A stretch of DNA of 64,000 nt from Anniella stebbinsi (GCA_029215795.1 JARDYH010000007.1:76891763-76955762); one strand, 5' to 3'; shown: positions 27,226-38,010, numbered from the stretch's first letter. Translations and numbers: made by a program. Notes: generated from the letters alone by a model not told the origin.

Positions 27226-27378
27226 GGCCATCCAGGCTCACCACTTGTCTGTGATAGTGAACTGCAGGGCATCACTTCCTGGGGTTTTGAAGAATGCTCC
27301 CAGGTGGAAAGTCCCAGTGTCTTCGTCAGGGTCTGCAACTACATCAATTGGCTGCAGCAGACGATGGCTTCAGCTTAG
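27226..27378 (+). pseudogene. Pseudogene 2, exon 5 (Ser replaced by Pro)
   Basis: 153 nt, acceptor 'gtctccacag', open to TAG at 27376-27378. It encodes GHPGSPLVC, TSWGFEEC, FVRVCNYINW. Asp194, Ser195 and Gly197 of the GDSGGP box are all changed, while the cysteines stay. Confidence 0.9.
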
Positions 27379-27643
27379 CATCTCTGTGGAATACAGTCTG
27401 GCGTCCCCTCCCACCTTAACCCACATTTGCAAAGTAAAGATTTGCGGAAATATATCCTTGTGTCAATTGCCTCTTGGCTGTCATACGCTGCAGCATTTTG
27501 ACCAGGACCCACCCCACCCCGGATTTCCCATCTCCCTGCTTCGGCTCATGCATCCTCTTTAGGGTTGGCTACTATTTTTCTCCCCCATCCCTTCTGGCAT
27601 GGCCCAAATATGCAGGGCACAGGGTGGCCACACAACACCCTAC

Positions 27644-27854
27644 CTATGGAGGCTGGTAGCTCTGTTTTCCGTGCGGCTATGAATCCATTCCAGGTTTTAA
27701 TTAGAACCAGCCAGAACTCAAAAGGAGCCATCCAAGATGCTGAACCAATTTTTGGTCATAGGGTTCAGCACCTTGGATAGCTCCTTTAGAGTTCTGATGG
27801 AAACCTGGAATGGATTCACGATGACGCCGAAGTTGGAGCCACCAGCCTCCACTG
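27644..27854. mobile_element. Family F hAT-like MITE with perfect 8-bp duplication (211 bp)
   Basis: The ends read 'ctatggaggctggtagctc' and 'gagccaccagcctccactg', an inverted pair whose outer form is CAGTGGAGGCTGG. CACCCTAC is present directly on both sides (27636-27643 and 27855-27862). The two halves are near-complementary. Confidence 0.85.
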
Positions 27855-27862
27855 CACCCTAC

Positions 27863-28199
27863 CCCTTTCTGTGTTCTTTCAGTCCAGAAGCTAAGCCTTC
27901 TTCTACAGAGACAAAGCAATATCTGCCATGGCCACCTCATCCGTCTCCACCCCTTCCTCTTATAAGTGTATTATGCCACTTTGAATGTCCATTGTTCCAT
28001 TTTGCTGTCACTTACGTTGATGATTGGGAGGCTGTTTTGAGCCGCTCAGGGGGTTCCACTCCATCCATTTGGAACTAAGGAGATGTGTCAAGGGAACATT
28101 CCCATTGCAATTGTCACTGTTGGTGCTGCAGCCACTCCCCCAACACAGCAGGGGGGGAAATGGAATGGTGCAATTATACCGGTGAGAAGTGTCGGTTTG
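27863..28199. other. No gene seen
   Basis: Probably the 5' part of the LINE fragment that follows, or unique sequence. There is no clear motif. Confidence 0.35.
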
Positions 28200-28616
28200 G
28201 TTTCACAATCTCCCTTACCACCCTGCCCGGTCACTGAGGTCATCTGAGGGCATGTTCCTGGTGGCTCCACATGGACCTATGATCCGATTGAAGTCCACCA
28301 GGAGGAGAGTCTGCAGTGTGGTGGCCCCCTTCCTATGGAATTCCCTGCCGGCCAAAGTCAGGCAGGCGCCAACATTGTGCTGCTTCTGGCGCCTCCTGAA
28401 AACATGGTTGTTTCAGGAAGCTTCCTTTGAGTGACCAGCTGTGGTTTGACCAGAATCCAGGTTTTATCAGAACTCTGTTCTTTTAAAAATAGTAATTTTT
28501 AATATCGTGTTTTCATTCTTTTATTCTATCTGTTGTTCACCGCTCTGAAATTGTTTGGACATGGAGCAGTATTTGAATATTGTAAATAAAATAAATAAAT
28601 AAATAAATAAATAAAT
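28200..28616 (+). mobile_element. L2-like LINE 3' end (+)
   Basis: The frame at 28189-28434 ends with VVAPFLWNSLPAKVRQAPTL and LLKTWLFQEASFE before a stop, the usual C-terminus of L2 ORF2. The 3' UTR ('ttcaccgctctgaaattgt') and an AAAT tail finish it at 28616. Confidence 0.85.
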
Positions 28617-28679
28617 ACCACAATTTTCCCATTCAGCAAAAAAATCCTGGGAAAGTAGTTGGAAACAATGTTTTTAAGA

Positions 28680-28825
28680 TGTTTTTAATAATGTATTTGT
28701 TTTTATCTTTTTTAGTGGTTTATCTATTTTATTGTTTTATATTTATATTTATTGTTGTTCCCCGCCTCGATCTGGATGGAGAGGCGGGTTAGAAATGAAA
28801 TAAATAATAAATAATAATAATAATG
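28680..28825 (+). mobile_element. LINE 3' tail of the 'gaggcggg' type (+)
   Basis: 'cgcctcgatctggatggaga' then 'ggcgggttagaaatgaaata' and AAT repeats. It is the reverse complement of 21461-21530. Confidence 0.75.
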
Positions 28826-28924
28826 GGAGAAACACAGGAGGATGACAATGTTGTGTAAAGGCCCTGTAAACTTATGCAACTGAGGTATTTTGAGCAGACG
28901 CTAAAAGCCTTGTCTACAAAAGCC

Positions 28925-29210
28925 CTGAGTTTCACTATTTCCAGGGCGGCTTGCAATTAAAACATTCAAAAAAATATAAAACCGAATCCAATATTACTAC
29001 AAACATTAAAGCAAGGGGAAAACACATCAGCAGTATTAAAGAAGGTCTACAAGGTATTATGACAGGGCAAATAAAAAAGACGACTCACCCGACAGTGGGG
29101 ACAAAGCAAGTCTCCCTGGGCACAGCATCCCACAAATAGAGGGAGCCACCACTGAAAAGACCCTTTCCCCCCAAATGCCTAACCTTGCATAAGGAAGACT
29201 ATTGACTTAA
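28925..29210 (-). mobile_element. L2-like LINE 3' end, antisense
   Basis: 'ccagggcggcttgcaattaa' and 'gggcacagcatcccacaaat', followed by 'gagccaccactgaaaagacc', match other antisense L2 ends (14100-14200, 30540-30620). Confidence 0.6.
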
Positions 29211-29916
29211 GGGACTTCTAGACAAGACGGCTCCTCGCCCTACCTGTCAAAAAGCACTGTGAAGCTGCACAATGCTAGCTTCCCCTTCTCAACAGATTTC
29301 CTCCAGCAAGACAAAAAGAAGGAGGAAGTGGTGGAAAACATAGGAGGGTTACAAACAGAAGATGCCGTCATCTGAACCCCTTTGTAATATCCCATGAAAA
29401 TAGCAGGACAATAGCACAATAAAAGCCTCATCCACCGCAAGTGCTAAGCACCCTTAGAGAACACATCCACCAAGTGCTGAAGGGTTGGTAATGTTGAGGA
29501 AACATCACCCTGAGTCAGACCGAGGTGACCTGGTGGGCTCCGGACCACCTCCGCCCGATCTGTTCCCGATCCAGACTTTGGGATTGGGCCCAAAGTGGTG
29601 CACAGCCCTAGTATTAAAGCTGCTCCACACCAACATAAATTGGGTGAAGAGTGGGGGAAGCATGCATTTTGTAACATTGACACACAATAAAATGAGTGTC
29701 TTGGTGGGGAGGGCACTAAGAGAGGAACATCTAAACCAGCTGCAGAAGCTAATTTTGGAGACAGGACCCGGGTGCCTGAGGCTCAGTAACCACAGTACAG
29801 AGAGACCCCGAGCCAAAATGGAGTGTTGTTATCTTTGCAGATAATAACAGAAAAAACAAGGAAATGTCAGTTTACCACAGCATTAGTTTTTGAAAAATTC
29901 AACACTTGTAACATAG
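29211..29916. other. No gene seen
   Basis: Around 29500-29615, text rich in 'gatccag' and ending 'gtgcacagccctagt' resembles the element that starts at 63806 in the other orientation. Nothing else is recognised. Confidence 0.4.
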
Positions 29917-29926
29917 GTAGATAGAT

Positions 29927-29961
<35 letters not shown>

Positions 29962-29993
29962 GATAGATAGATAGATAGATAGATAGAGATGAT

Positions 29994-30043
<50 letters not shown>

Positions 30044-30079
30044 GAGAGAGATGATAGATAGATAGATAATGATGATGAT

Positions 30080-30121
<42 letters not shown>

Positions 30122-30150
30122 GATGATGATAGATAGATAGATAGATAGAT
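29917..30150. repeat. Long (TAGA)n microsatellite with GA and GATGAT interruptions
   Basis: About 230 bases of GATA/TAGA units with a GA run (30000-30037) and GATGAT blocks. It gives long but meaningless frames on the minus strand. Confidence 0.95.
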
Positions 30151-30267
30151 GCAGTCTATACATCTGAATAAACATCCAAATGAGATTGGCGATTATTTGA
30201 TATACGATCAAATGCAGAGAGAAGCAATTAAGATCCTGAGACCAATGGATCTAAATTTGGAAAAGGG

Positions 30268-30870
30268 CATCGATTATTTATTTATTTCATTTCTATATCG
30301 CCCCATAAACGAAGCTCTCTGGGCAGCTTACAACAATTCATAAAAATGCAAAATAATAAAAATAGTTTAACATTTTTAATATGGAAAAAATTAAAACAAT
30401 GTAAACAGCTAAAAGCAATCTAAATAAAGAATGTCTTTCCTAATAAACCTGTTCTAAAACAGGAGACATAAATGCCTCATCATATGCCATTAATTGCTCG
30501 GGAATAGAAGGTTGTCTTTATATGATGCTGAAAAGATGGCAGTGATGGCGCCAGGTGGGCCTCATTGGGGAATTCATTCCACAGTCAGGGGGCCACCACT
30601 GCAAAGGCTCCCTCTCTTTTGCTACCTTCCGAGCCTCCTTTGGAGATGGCACTTGGAGGGAAGCCCTAGATGTGGAGCTTAGTGTCCAGGTATATTCAGG
30701 TCGGAAGAGGCGTTCTGTCAGGTATTGCGGTCCCGAACCATGTAAGGCTTGCATTGGCTGCCTGTTACGTTTTTGGGCTCAGAAACATAAAGGACAGTCA
30801 ATGTAAGAGGGCAAAAATTTGATCTTCTGTATTCAGAACGGCAGGTTTCAGTTAGTAATCTGGCAGCCAC
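30268..30870 (-). mobile_element. L2-like LINE 3' part, antisense
   Basis: It begins with the tail (ATTT units, then 'gctctctgggcagcttacaa'). It continues into the decayed ORF2 end near 30560-30640 ('attcattccacagtcagggg', 'ccaccactgcaaaggctccc'). Confidence 0.7.
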
Positions 30871-30999
30871 AGATTAGTACTCTGGCAGCCAATCTAAATG
30901 GTACCCTATCTGGCATGCAACAGGGTTCTCTCTTTCAGAAGGAGCTACAACAGGACAGGAAGCAGGGATCTGCTGAGCAAGCGCTTGTCATTATTTGCA

Positions 31000-31544
31000 T
31001 GGCGTAATTATCATCCTGTTGATGCAATGATAGCACTTCAATTGCACACCCACCATTAGGTCAGGGTGGAGGCATCGCTCGCTCCAATACATGTCACCCA
31101 CCTAAGACAGATGTGCGTAATAATGACAGATATGGAGATTTTATTGTACGTTCATCCCTTTCAGATAAATGTATTTTTTGGGGAGGGGGGAGGGGACAGT
31201 TGTTTTTTTATGCGGAGGTTTGTGACCTGCAGCAAACAGGAAATCTCCTTCTACGGGAAGAGCTGCAGATGAGGAATGTGGCAGCCAGCTGTCATGAAGG
31301 CTCATCACCAGGTGATTATTTCACAGTTCCAGACGCTTTGTCACCTGTTGGAATTTGCCCAGAGGAACTGCCCTTGGCTGGCACGTTCTCTCTGCTACTT
31401 GCTACGCACCTGGCCTGGGAGATGCATCTTTTCAGTCGCTTCCTGCAGGCTCTTTGCAGGGAAGCAGAACAAGGGTGGCCGTTTACTAATTGCCCCCAAA
31501 GAGGAAATGCATCACCCCAAAAAAAGAAAGAAAGAAAAGAGAGA

Positions 31545-31593
<49 letters not shown>

Positions 31594-31670
31594 AGGACAA
31601 AAGAGGACAGCGGTTTGAAGAAAATTGGCATGTACTAATTTGTAGGTATAGATTCAAATTTGGAAGCAAT
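31000..31670 (+). repeat. Family K repeat with embedded (GA)n
   Basis: 'gaggaaatgcatcac', then a GA tract at 31524-31590, then 'gaggacaaaagaggacag' and 'gattcaaatttggaag', are shared with 8090, 51380 and 54170. The 5' limit is uncertain. Confidence 0.5.
31524..31590. repeat. (GA)n / (GAAA)n microsatellite
   Basis: A purine tract of about 67 bases inside family K. Confidence 0.9.
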
Positions 31671-32320
31671 AATTAATCAATTAATTAATTAACCTTATTT
31701 TAATTGAAATAGAAATACAGTGCATCTCATCCAAGTGTGGAAGACTGTGTTCAAGTGCTAACAACTATGGATGGGGTTATGGTTTTTAAGGTGGATTCGC
31801 TTATGTACATATCACTTAGCATATGCAAATATCATGCAAATCACTGTCCTCTCTTTTTGGTGATGCTGTTTCTCTTTTTTCATCCATTCATAAGCGGCCA
31901 GCCTATTATGTTCACGTATAGGTACTGGAAGATTTCAAGCAATGAATGTCACATCCCGTTTGATCCAAAGAGTCACTCAGTGGCTGAAACCTGGCGTACT
32001 GAAAGGCAACGAATCCACCCCTACTGGGCCCAGACATCTCTCGCCTTTCGGCATTGTCTGTAAGAGCCAGAAATATTTGTGTCTGGGATGAACCCTTCTT
32101 CAGCATGTGCCAGCTCTAATCTAAGGCTGTGTTTGCCTCTCCTGATGTAATTGTTTAGAAACAGAATGATAAGCAGGTAAGCCCTGCTGGATCACACCGA
32201 AGTCCTATCTAGTCCAACATTGTTACTATGGGGTATCCCAAAGGAGGTGGAGTTTCCAGACGAGGTTTCTATCATGCCATTGTCCTGCCTATTCATGGAA
32301 TTCCATGGAGAGTCCAAGAC
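31671..32320. other. No gene seen; CR1 scrap at 32170
   Basis: 'gctggatcacaccgaagtcc' and 'tctagtccaaca' (32190-32225) look like an antisense CR1 end. The rest shows nothing. Confidence 0.4.
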
Positions 32321-32324
32321 CTCC

Positions 32325-32660
32325 ACCAGATGAGTGTTTTATTACATGCTCATTACTGGACACTCACAGATGTTGGAGGGTCCCTCTCATGATCTCATCT
32401 GCGTCTCACACGCCTCCCGCCCCTTCTAGCCTTCTTCGCGCAACAAAACAAAAAAAAAAAACCCAATAAGTCTGACTTATTTTTAAAGACGGAAGTTGCC
32501 GCTGTCTCCTGCTGTGTGCAGGAGAATCAGCAATCAAAACAGCCCACTGAATGGGCCAGATGCATGTTGTTTCCTTCCTCTTTCAAAAGAGGAAGTAATG
32601 AGGGACAAACGCATGGGCAGAGAAGCAACGGTAAGCAAGCGCGGTTTTCCTCTGTGTGAT
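32325..32660. mobile_element. Family G element
   Basis: It matches the copy at 45281-45720 over 'tcctgctgtgtgcagga', 'cccactgaatgggcc' and 'agagaagcaacggtaagc'. It is non-coding, with decayed ends. Confidence 0.6.
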
Positions 32661-32696
32661 GCCACTCCAAATGTCATTGTCTTCCTTCTTCATAAC

Positions 32697-32828
32697 CAGT
32701 GGAGGCTGGTGACTCCATTTTGGGTTTCAGTAATGCTAAAGGAGCTATCCAAGGTTCTGAAACCATTTGGGGGATAGGGCTCAGCACCTTGGACAGTTCC
32801 TTGGGATTCTGGCTGGTTCTGACCCTCC
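32697..32828. mobile_element. Family F MITE, partial
   Basis: It begins CAGTGGAGGCTGGTGACTCC and carries 'ggctcagcaccttggacag'. The right end is lost near 32828. Confidence 0.7.
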
Positions 32829-33164
32829 CATGTTTTCCCACCAGGTCTATCGTCTTTTTTTCTTACCATGAAAAACCCATTATGGAAGAAAAAATGGAAT
32901 AGCTGTACAATTTTGATCATTAATGCGAGGGCAATAACCCTCTCTTGTTGCTGTTTCCAAGGCATTACTATTCAGAGTCATGATGTCCGAGGACTGGTCA
33001 AGGGACACACTCTACTACTCAAAACTCGAGCGGTGGGGTACATAGAGATTTCTGTGGGGCTAAAACTTGGATGTAATTACACTGGGAAAACTGGACCCTC
33101 TGGCCTGGTTTAGGGAAACCACCTGCACAACACTAAAAAAGAGAAAAGACATCGCCAAAACAGA
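32829..33164. other. No feature recognised
   Basis: Short frames without motifs. A 'gacatcgccaaaacag' piece near 33150 may be family K. Confidence 0.35.
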
Positions 33165-33510
33165 AAACTAAAGAGGGCACATCAAGCTGATTGGTGGGAG
33201 AGTCAGGACAGATAAAAAGAAGGACTTCTTCATGCAGTGCATTGTTAAACTATAGAATTCACTATCACAGGAAGTGGTGATGGCCACCAATTTGGATGGA
33301 TTTAAAAGGGGGATTGGATAAATTCCTGGAGGGGAAGGCTATCAATGGATACTAGTCCTGATGGCTATGCGCTACCTCTATCATGTCTCCTCATTTGCCT
33401 CCTTTTTTCCCAATCTAAACAATCCCAGCTGTTGTAATCTGCCCTCATAGGGAAGACGCTCCAGCCCCTTGATCATTTGAGTTACCCTCTTCTGGGGTAG
33501 CATCCCGTTG
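33165..33510. mobile_element. Two CR1 fragments in opposite orientation
   Basis: 33165-33372 reads on + ('aagaaggacttcttcatgca', 'ggattggataaattcctgga'). 33375-33510 reads on - ('tatcatgtctcctcatttgc', 'gacgctccagccccttgatc'). They meet near 33373. Confidence 0.75.
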
Positions 33511-33875
33511 ATTAGCTGTGTATCCTACACGAATTTTCACCAACAGAGATTATGCTATAACTCTTGACAGTTTCAAATCTATGAAAAGTGAAAGCAAGTT
33601 CAAAGCATACATTCGGAAGCCATTTTCCAGAGTTACATTTGTTGCAATCAGAGCTCTGTGTGTGGGTTGTTTGATTCCCCACCCTTCTTTTTTTTCATTT
33701 CTGATTTGGGTATGATTTATGTTCATTCATATTTGTGCTTTCTAAAATACGACGTGGGCTTTTAGTCACAGTATGTCCTGCCAATTTGGCAAATCACTAG
33801 AAAAATTAAATAGCTGCTGGTAAACCTGTTTTTAAACTAACATGCTGGGTTACGATGTTTGAGCTATTGTCTGAC
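33511..33875. other. No feature recognised
   Basis: AT-rich, with no family match. Confidence 0.4.
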
Positions 33876-33927
33876 CTTCTTCTTCTTCTTCTTCTTCTTC
33901 TTCTTCTTCTTCTTCTTCTTCTTCTTT
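33876..33927. repeat. (TTC)n microsatellite
   Basis: About 17 TTC units, a polypyrimidine/polypurine tract. Confidence 0.95.
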
Positions 33928-35445
33928 TTGCGGTTTCATTGATGAGATGGGTAGAATGATCATAAGTATGTCTACTCAGAAGTAAGCCCCACTAAATTCA
34001 ACAGGATTTGCTCACAAGTAAGTGTGCATTGAAGTGCAGCCTTTCTTCTTTATAATGGCTCTGATCAAACTAAAGTTAATTAAGTTGTCTCCTTGAAATC
34101 AGTGGGATGTTAGTTGTGAATAACTAAATCCGCATCGATTTCTGAAGGGTTGGGCAAAACGTTTTCTGGATTAATGCCCTCATGTTGCCCGTTTAAAACA
34201 TGCATTGTTTACATTGATAACCCTTTTTGATATGTCTCACTGCTTGCAGGTTTCACTGCCTGCCTGGAACAGCAAAAACCATAGACTTGCCAAGCACTTG
34301 GTTGGCCTCCATACATACCTGGTGACCTGAATTTTATTTATGTTTATTTATTACATGTGTTTATTTATTACATTTATATATCCCAACTTTCTTCCTCTGT
34401 GAACTCAAGATAGCTAAATGTGGTTCTTAGATGGTCTCCCTTCCAGGCACTGACCAGACCCAAACCTACTTAACTTCAACAAGATGGCTGTCTCATGTGC
34501 CTTCAGACCATGCCCTCAGGCTATTGCCCAATGGGAAGGCTCATAATTAGCACATGACACTCTAGAGCAGCTGCCAAAGCCCATTGGCACTGACATCTGC
34601 CCTGGGCCTCTTATGCCAGCTGGTGGAATCTCCAAGCTGCCATTCTAACCTTCCCACAATGCCCCTAACATAGTGATGCTATGCTGGGGGAATTGTGGGA
34701 AATATAAAATGGCAGCTCAAAGCCACCCACTGCCTACAGCTGGGCTGGGTCCCCATTGACATAGGAGGGGCACATCAGAAGGTTTTTGCTAAGCCCCACT
34801 GCCACTACGGTTGGTTGGCATGAGATACGCAGGCCTGATGTAACGAGACATAATATAAATATGAATCAGTAGGAGCAGAGATACAAAACTCAACCCACAG
34901 CCCTCATGCCTACTTCCTTTGGCTGGAACACCTGAGCAAATGGCTTCATTTATCTCTCATATTCACATCCCTAGGATGACATCCCCATTGTCATGCACCA
35001 TCAAGATCCACTCTAACATTAAAATGACCGTGGAAGGGGCTTGTTCTTGCAGACAAATCTTTTGTATGGTTTAGGGGATAGCACCCGTGTGGTGAAGCAC
35101 TTCAAAACATCCATGGATGGACATCTGAATAGACAGATTGTCATATGAATGTGCAGTGTTGTGTCAGAATTTGAACTCAGAGTGCAGTTGGAGGGCAGCC
35201 ACATGCCATTTTCTGGTGGCCTCGCCCTTTGCCTATAAAAAGTATATGAGAGTACACAAGTTACTGGATGTTACATGTGAGTTTGGGACACAGGGAAGTC
35301 AAAGGGGAGGCCACACCTTAGTGTTGCCAAACCTCCCTCCCTCCCTCCCTCTGTCTCTATTCTACGTATATCTTGATTTTCAACCCTCAACAAGAAGTAG
35401 AAGTTGTTTGTGTCATCCTCACATACACTGGTCTGTATTGTTTTG

Positions 35446-35446
<1 letters not shown>
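33928..35446. other. Gene-poor stretch with a SINE-like piece
   Basis: Near 34335-34515, a T/A tail followed by 'catttatatatcccaacttt' and 'ggcactgaccagaccc' resembles the 3' half of a reptile SINE on the minus strand. Nothing else is supported. Confidence 0.35.

Positions 35447-35479
<33 letters not shown>
35447..35479. repeat. (CA)n microsatellite
   Basis: 16 CA units. Confidence 0.95.
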
Positions 35480-35482
<3 letters not shown>

Positions 35483-35587
35483 TATTTGTCAGAAAATACT
35501 TGGTTTCAGTTTCTTCAGTATTGCTTCGGACTTGCTTCAGTGCTACGCACTTTGGGCTTGTTTGTTCGTTTGTTCGTTTATTTGTTT

Positions 35588-35702
35588 AGGGAACAATCCC
35601 ACGCATGTCCTGACAGATAAAAAGCCCTACAACTCCCAGCATTCCCCAGAACTGTATGTAGGACTTCTTTTCTTGCATAAACGTGCGTAGGATTGTGCCC
35701 TT
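35588..35702. mobile_element. Palindromic repeat family I
   Basis: The ends 'caatcccacgcatgtcctga' and 'aaacgtgcgtaggattg' are inverted, with 'cctacaactcccagcattc' inside. Related copies are at 37938, 48005 and 59484. Confidence 0.55.
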
Positions 35703-35974
35703 AGTTATTTTATTCAGTGTCTGAATCACCCTATAGGTGATGCTCTCAGGGTGATGTACATAATAAAAGCTAAAATAAATAAATAAAACCGATAATAAAT
35801 GACATTAGAATTTCTTTTTTAAAAAAAAAAAAGCAGCAAGAAATATTCAATCAGAGATTTATAACCATGCAGTTAAAAACATGGAGACAGTGACTTTAAA
35901 CACATTAAAAAATAAAGCAAGCAGCTGTGGAAAATATTTGAAAAAAGGATTGGAGTCAACATGAGATCTCCCTT
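35703..35974. other. No gene seen
   Basis: AT-rich, with AAAT repeats near 35770-35790 that may end a LINE tail. Confidence 0.35.
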
Positions 35975-36188
35975 ACTTACCACGATAGTCAATGGTGGGG
36001 TAATAATAATCAACTTTACAGTTGTTAATCTAGGGGGTAATCCCCACACAACGAGGTAATGAATAATCAACTGTGGTGTGGATTAGGATCAGCGCTGAGT
36101 TTATGGCAGCATTCGGACGACACGATAGTCAATATGACTGATGATTGTCCCCCCCCCCCGTTGCTTATTGTGTCATCCAAATTCAGCC
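35975..36188. mobile_element. Family C MITE lacking its left end
   Basis: 'cacgatagtcaatggtgggg' to 'tgtcatccaaattcagcc' follows the intact copy at 26652-26877 after its first 20 bases. Confidence 0.7.
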
Positions 36189-36224
36189 AATGGCAGAGAT
36201 GGGTTGAAACCCGACTTAATCCTA

Positions 36225-36545
36225 ATAATACTACAGATACGGTGGTCATGTTTTCGACTTTACAAAGGACAGTAGTCTATTTGAAACTGTTCTCTGTGTG
36301 ATGGGCTGCCCAGCTCCTCATTCAATTTGGGGTAGGTTGGACTAGCATAAGGTAGAGGAATTCACACTTTACACGTTATCTTCACTGGTGGAATGAGGGA
36401 CATTGAAGGTGCTTCCAGATGAGCCTTTTATGGCACCGTCGCATTGGCCCACTCATGGAATTTGGTGGGGGATCCAGACATCACCGTCTCCCACTTCTAA
36501 GGTTCCCATGTTTGCCCATTGCTTGTTCCATCTTCTCTTATGGCA
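36225..36545. other. Family E-like text; no gene
   Basis: 'acaaaggacagtagtctatttg' and 'gggctgcccagctcc' hint at family E. The remainder is unassigned. Confidence 0.35.
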
Positions 36546-36551
36546 TAGGGT

Positions 36552-37144
36552 TGTTGCGTAAATCACTCTCGGGGGTCTTTTTCTGGAGACAGTCCCAATT
36601 CCCAACCAGAAAACAGAAACAGTTCAAAGTAGGGTGCAAACAGATTTAATTCCATGGAATGGGCCAGCTAAGTCGCTCATGCTCTCAAAATCCAATGCTG
36701 ACCAAACAACGAAAGCTAAAATACATCTTTATATCCTCAGAGGCATTATCAGTTGGCAGAATGCTCAGACCCTGTACAATCTCCTGGCACCAAGCCCAGA
36801 CCTGGTGCTCTGCTATTCACAGGTTTCTGCGGACATTAGCTTACGTCGGCGAGATTTCTTGCAAGGTTCAACGTTCAAGATATCGAGCACAAAGCACAAA
36901 AACTTCTTGTTACAACTTGAAGCAAAAGAGAACGCCACCCATCAGGCACTTTCCATTCTGAGTAAACTGAGCATGGGCCAAGTTCCTCCTTGCACATCAT
37001 ACAGAAACAGAGTCCTTTGTTTCAAGCAAGGCAAAATACAGGAATGCAAAAGGGCTGTTTATATGTCAAGGCTTCAGAGTGTTGTGCAGAGTGCAAGGCA
37101 AACTCACATGGAGTCACTCTGGTTATATCTTTTTTTCTCGAACA
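36552..37144 (-). mobile_element. Solo LTR of an endogenous retrovirus, antisense (593 bp)
   Basis: The block is bounded by the inverted ends TGTT and AACA and by a direct 4-base duplication GGGT (36548-36551 and 37145-37148). Read on the minus strand it has the order of an LTR: a long U3, a TATA box (GGATATAAAG, at about 36725-36737), then ATTAAA at about 36645-36650 as polyadenylation signal, then a U5-like end. No gag, pol or env frames adjoin, so this is a solo LTR left by recombination. It splits the terminal sequence TAGGGTGACC of an older DNA transposon. Four-base duplications are usual for gammaretrovirus-like integrases. Confidence 0.75.
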
Positions 37145-37387
37145 GGGTGACCATATTTGGGAAAGCAAAAAAGGGGACACCCAGCGTGTGGGGGGGAGCG
37201 CACTTTCCAAGGCCTCCAGAAAAAGTGTCATTTCCCCCACCATTAGCATGGCGATTGTGAATGACTTGCTTTCCAGAGGCCCCAGAAAGTGTGCTTTCCC
37301 CTCCTCCACTCCAAATGGGGCCTTAAGGACCCCAATTGGAGAGAAGGAGGGAACAGCCTCTGGAAAGTGCATCATTCCCCCGCCACA
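37145..37387. mobile_element. Family D-type DNA transposon, left part
   Basis: Its terminus is TAGGGTGACC, of which TAGGGT lies at 36546-36551 before the LTR and GGGTGACC at 37145. It is cut on the right by a family A element at 37388. Confidence 0.55.
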
Positions 37388-37707
37388 TAGGGTGACCAGA
37401 TAAAATCCAGGTCAGGGCTCATGTAACTTTAACAGTTGTAGAGAAAAGGGAATTTCAGCCAGTGTCATTTGTATGCAATTAGTTCCTGGTGAAATCCCCT
37501 CTTCATCACAACAGTTAAAGTTGCAGGGGCCCTGCCTTGTTTTGTATCTGGTCACTCTAGTATAGTGCCTGCACCTTTAACTGTTGTGATGAAGAGGGAA
37601 TTTCACCAGGAACTAATTGCATACAAATGACACTGGCTGAAATTCCCTTTTCTCTACAACTGTTAAAGTTACAGGAGCCCTGACCTGGATTTTATCTGGT
37701 CAGCCTA
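37388..37707. mobile_element. Family A palindromic MITE, full length, perfect 8-bp duplication
   Basis: It is 320 bp with ends TAGGGTGACC and GGTCAGCCTA. CCGCCACA is present directly at 37380-37387 and 37708-37715. This is the clearest evidence that family A behaves as a hAT-type element. Confidence 0.92.
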
Positions 37708-37715
37708 CCGCCACA

Positions 37716-37848
37716 CTAATGGCGACCTTAAAGCGGAAAGTGTGTCATTCCAGGACAGTATAGAAAATTACAGAAAATTCCCCCTGACACCCAGGATAGA
37801 ACAAAAACCAGGACAAATCTGGGAAAATCCTGACAATTGGTCACCCTA
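37716..37848. mobile_element. Family D DNA-transposon relic, right part
   Basis: 'cccctgacacccaggataga' to 'ggtcaccctaa' is the reverse complement of 1996-2160. With 37145-37387 it may be one host element, but no matching outer duplication was found. Confidence 0.6.
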
Positions 37849-37937
37849 AGAAAGAAAACCAAAATTGGCTGCATGATGCCTTCTTATTAGTAGCTGTAGG
37901 AGCCCTCTGACTGGAATCACCCATAGATTCTAGACTA

Positions 37938-38010
37938 AGGCTGCAATCCTATGCACATTTAGACAGAAAAAAGCTCCTACAACTCCCAGCATTCCTCAGC
38001 ACATTTCCGG
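37938..38010. mobile_element. Family I palindromic repeat, half
   Basis: 'gcaatcctatgcacatttag' then 'acaactcccagcattcctca'. Confidence 0.5.

Larger units (their letters stand above)
22743..27378 (+). pseudogene. Kallikrein-like gene 2: catalytically dead, broken in exon 4
   Basis: Four exons align with gene 1: 22743-22890, 24073-24326, 24789-24918 and 27226-27378. Splice sites are kept, and exons 3 and 5 have unchanged lengths (254 and 153 nt). The whole catalytic triad is replaced. The His position reads AAQC instead of AAHC, the Asp position reads NNNIML instead of NNDIML, and the Ser box reads GHPGSP instead of GDSGGP. The activation motif Arg-Ile-x-Gly-Gly is missing; RRGSQC stands there. 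Eleven of the twelve disulfide cysteines remain, and the S1 Asp remains (SDSCQ). Exon 4 has an in-frame TGA where a conserved Cys codon is expected, a 3-base deletion before it and a net 4-base deletion after it. No signal-peptide exon was found in the 6 kb upstream. It is closest to gene 1, so it probably arose by tandem duplication, lost enzyme function and later lost its frame. It might be a transcribed relic. Confidence 0.88.

Noticed and set aside
29867..30211. Open frame and CRISPR-like regular repeats
   Set aside because: It is a GATA microsatellite. The unit is 4 bases with no spacers, and the genome is eukaryotic.
36634..37260. A 208-codon open frame on +
   Set aside because: It lies inside the antisense solo LTR and runs out of it into the next transposon. 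No domain is seen; it is a chance frame.
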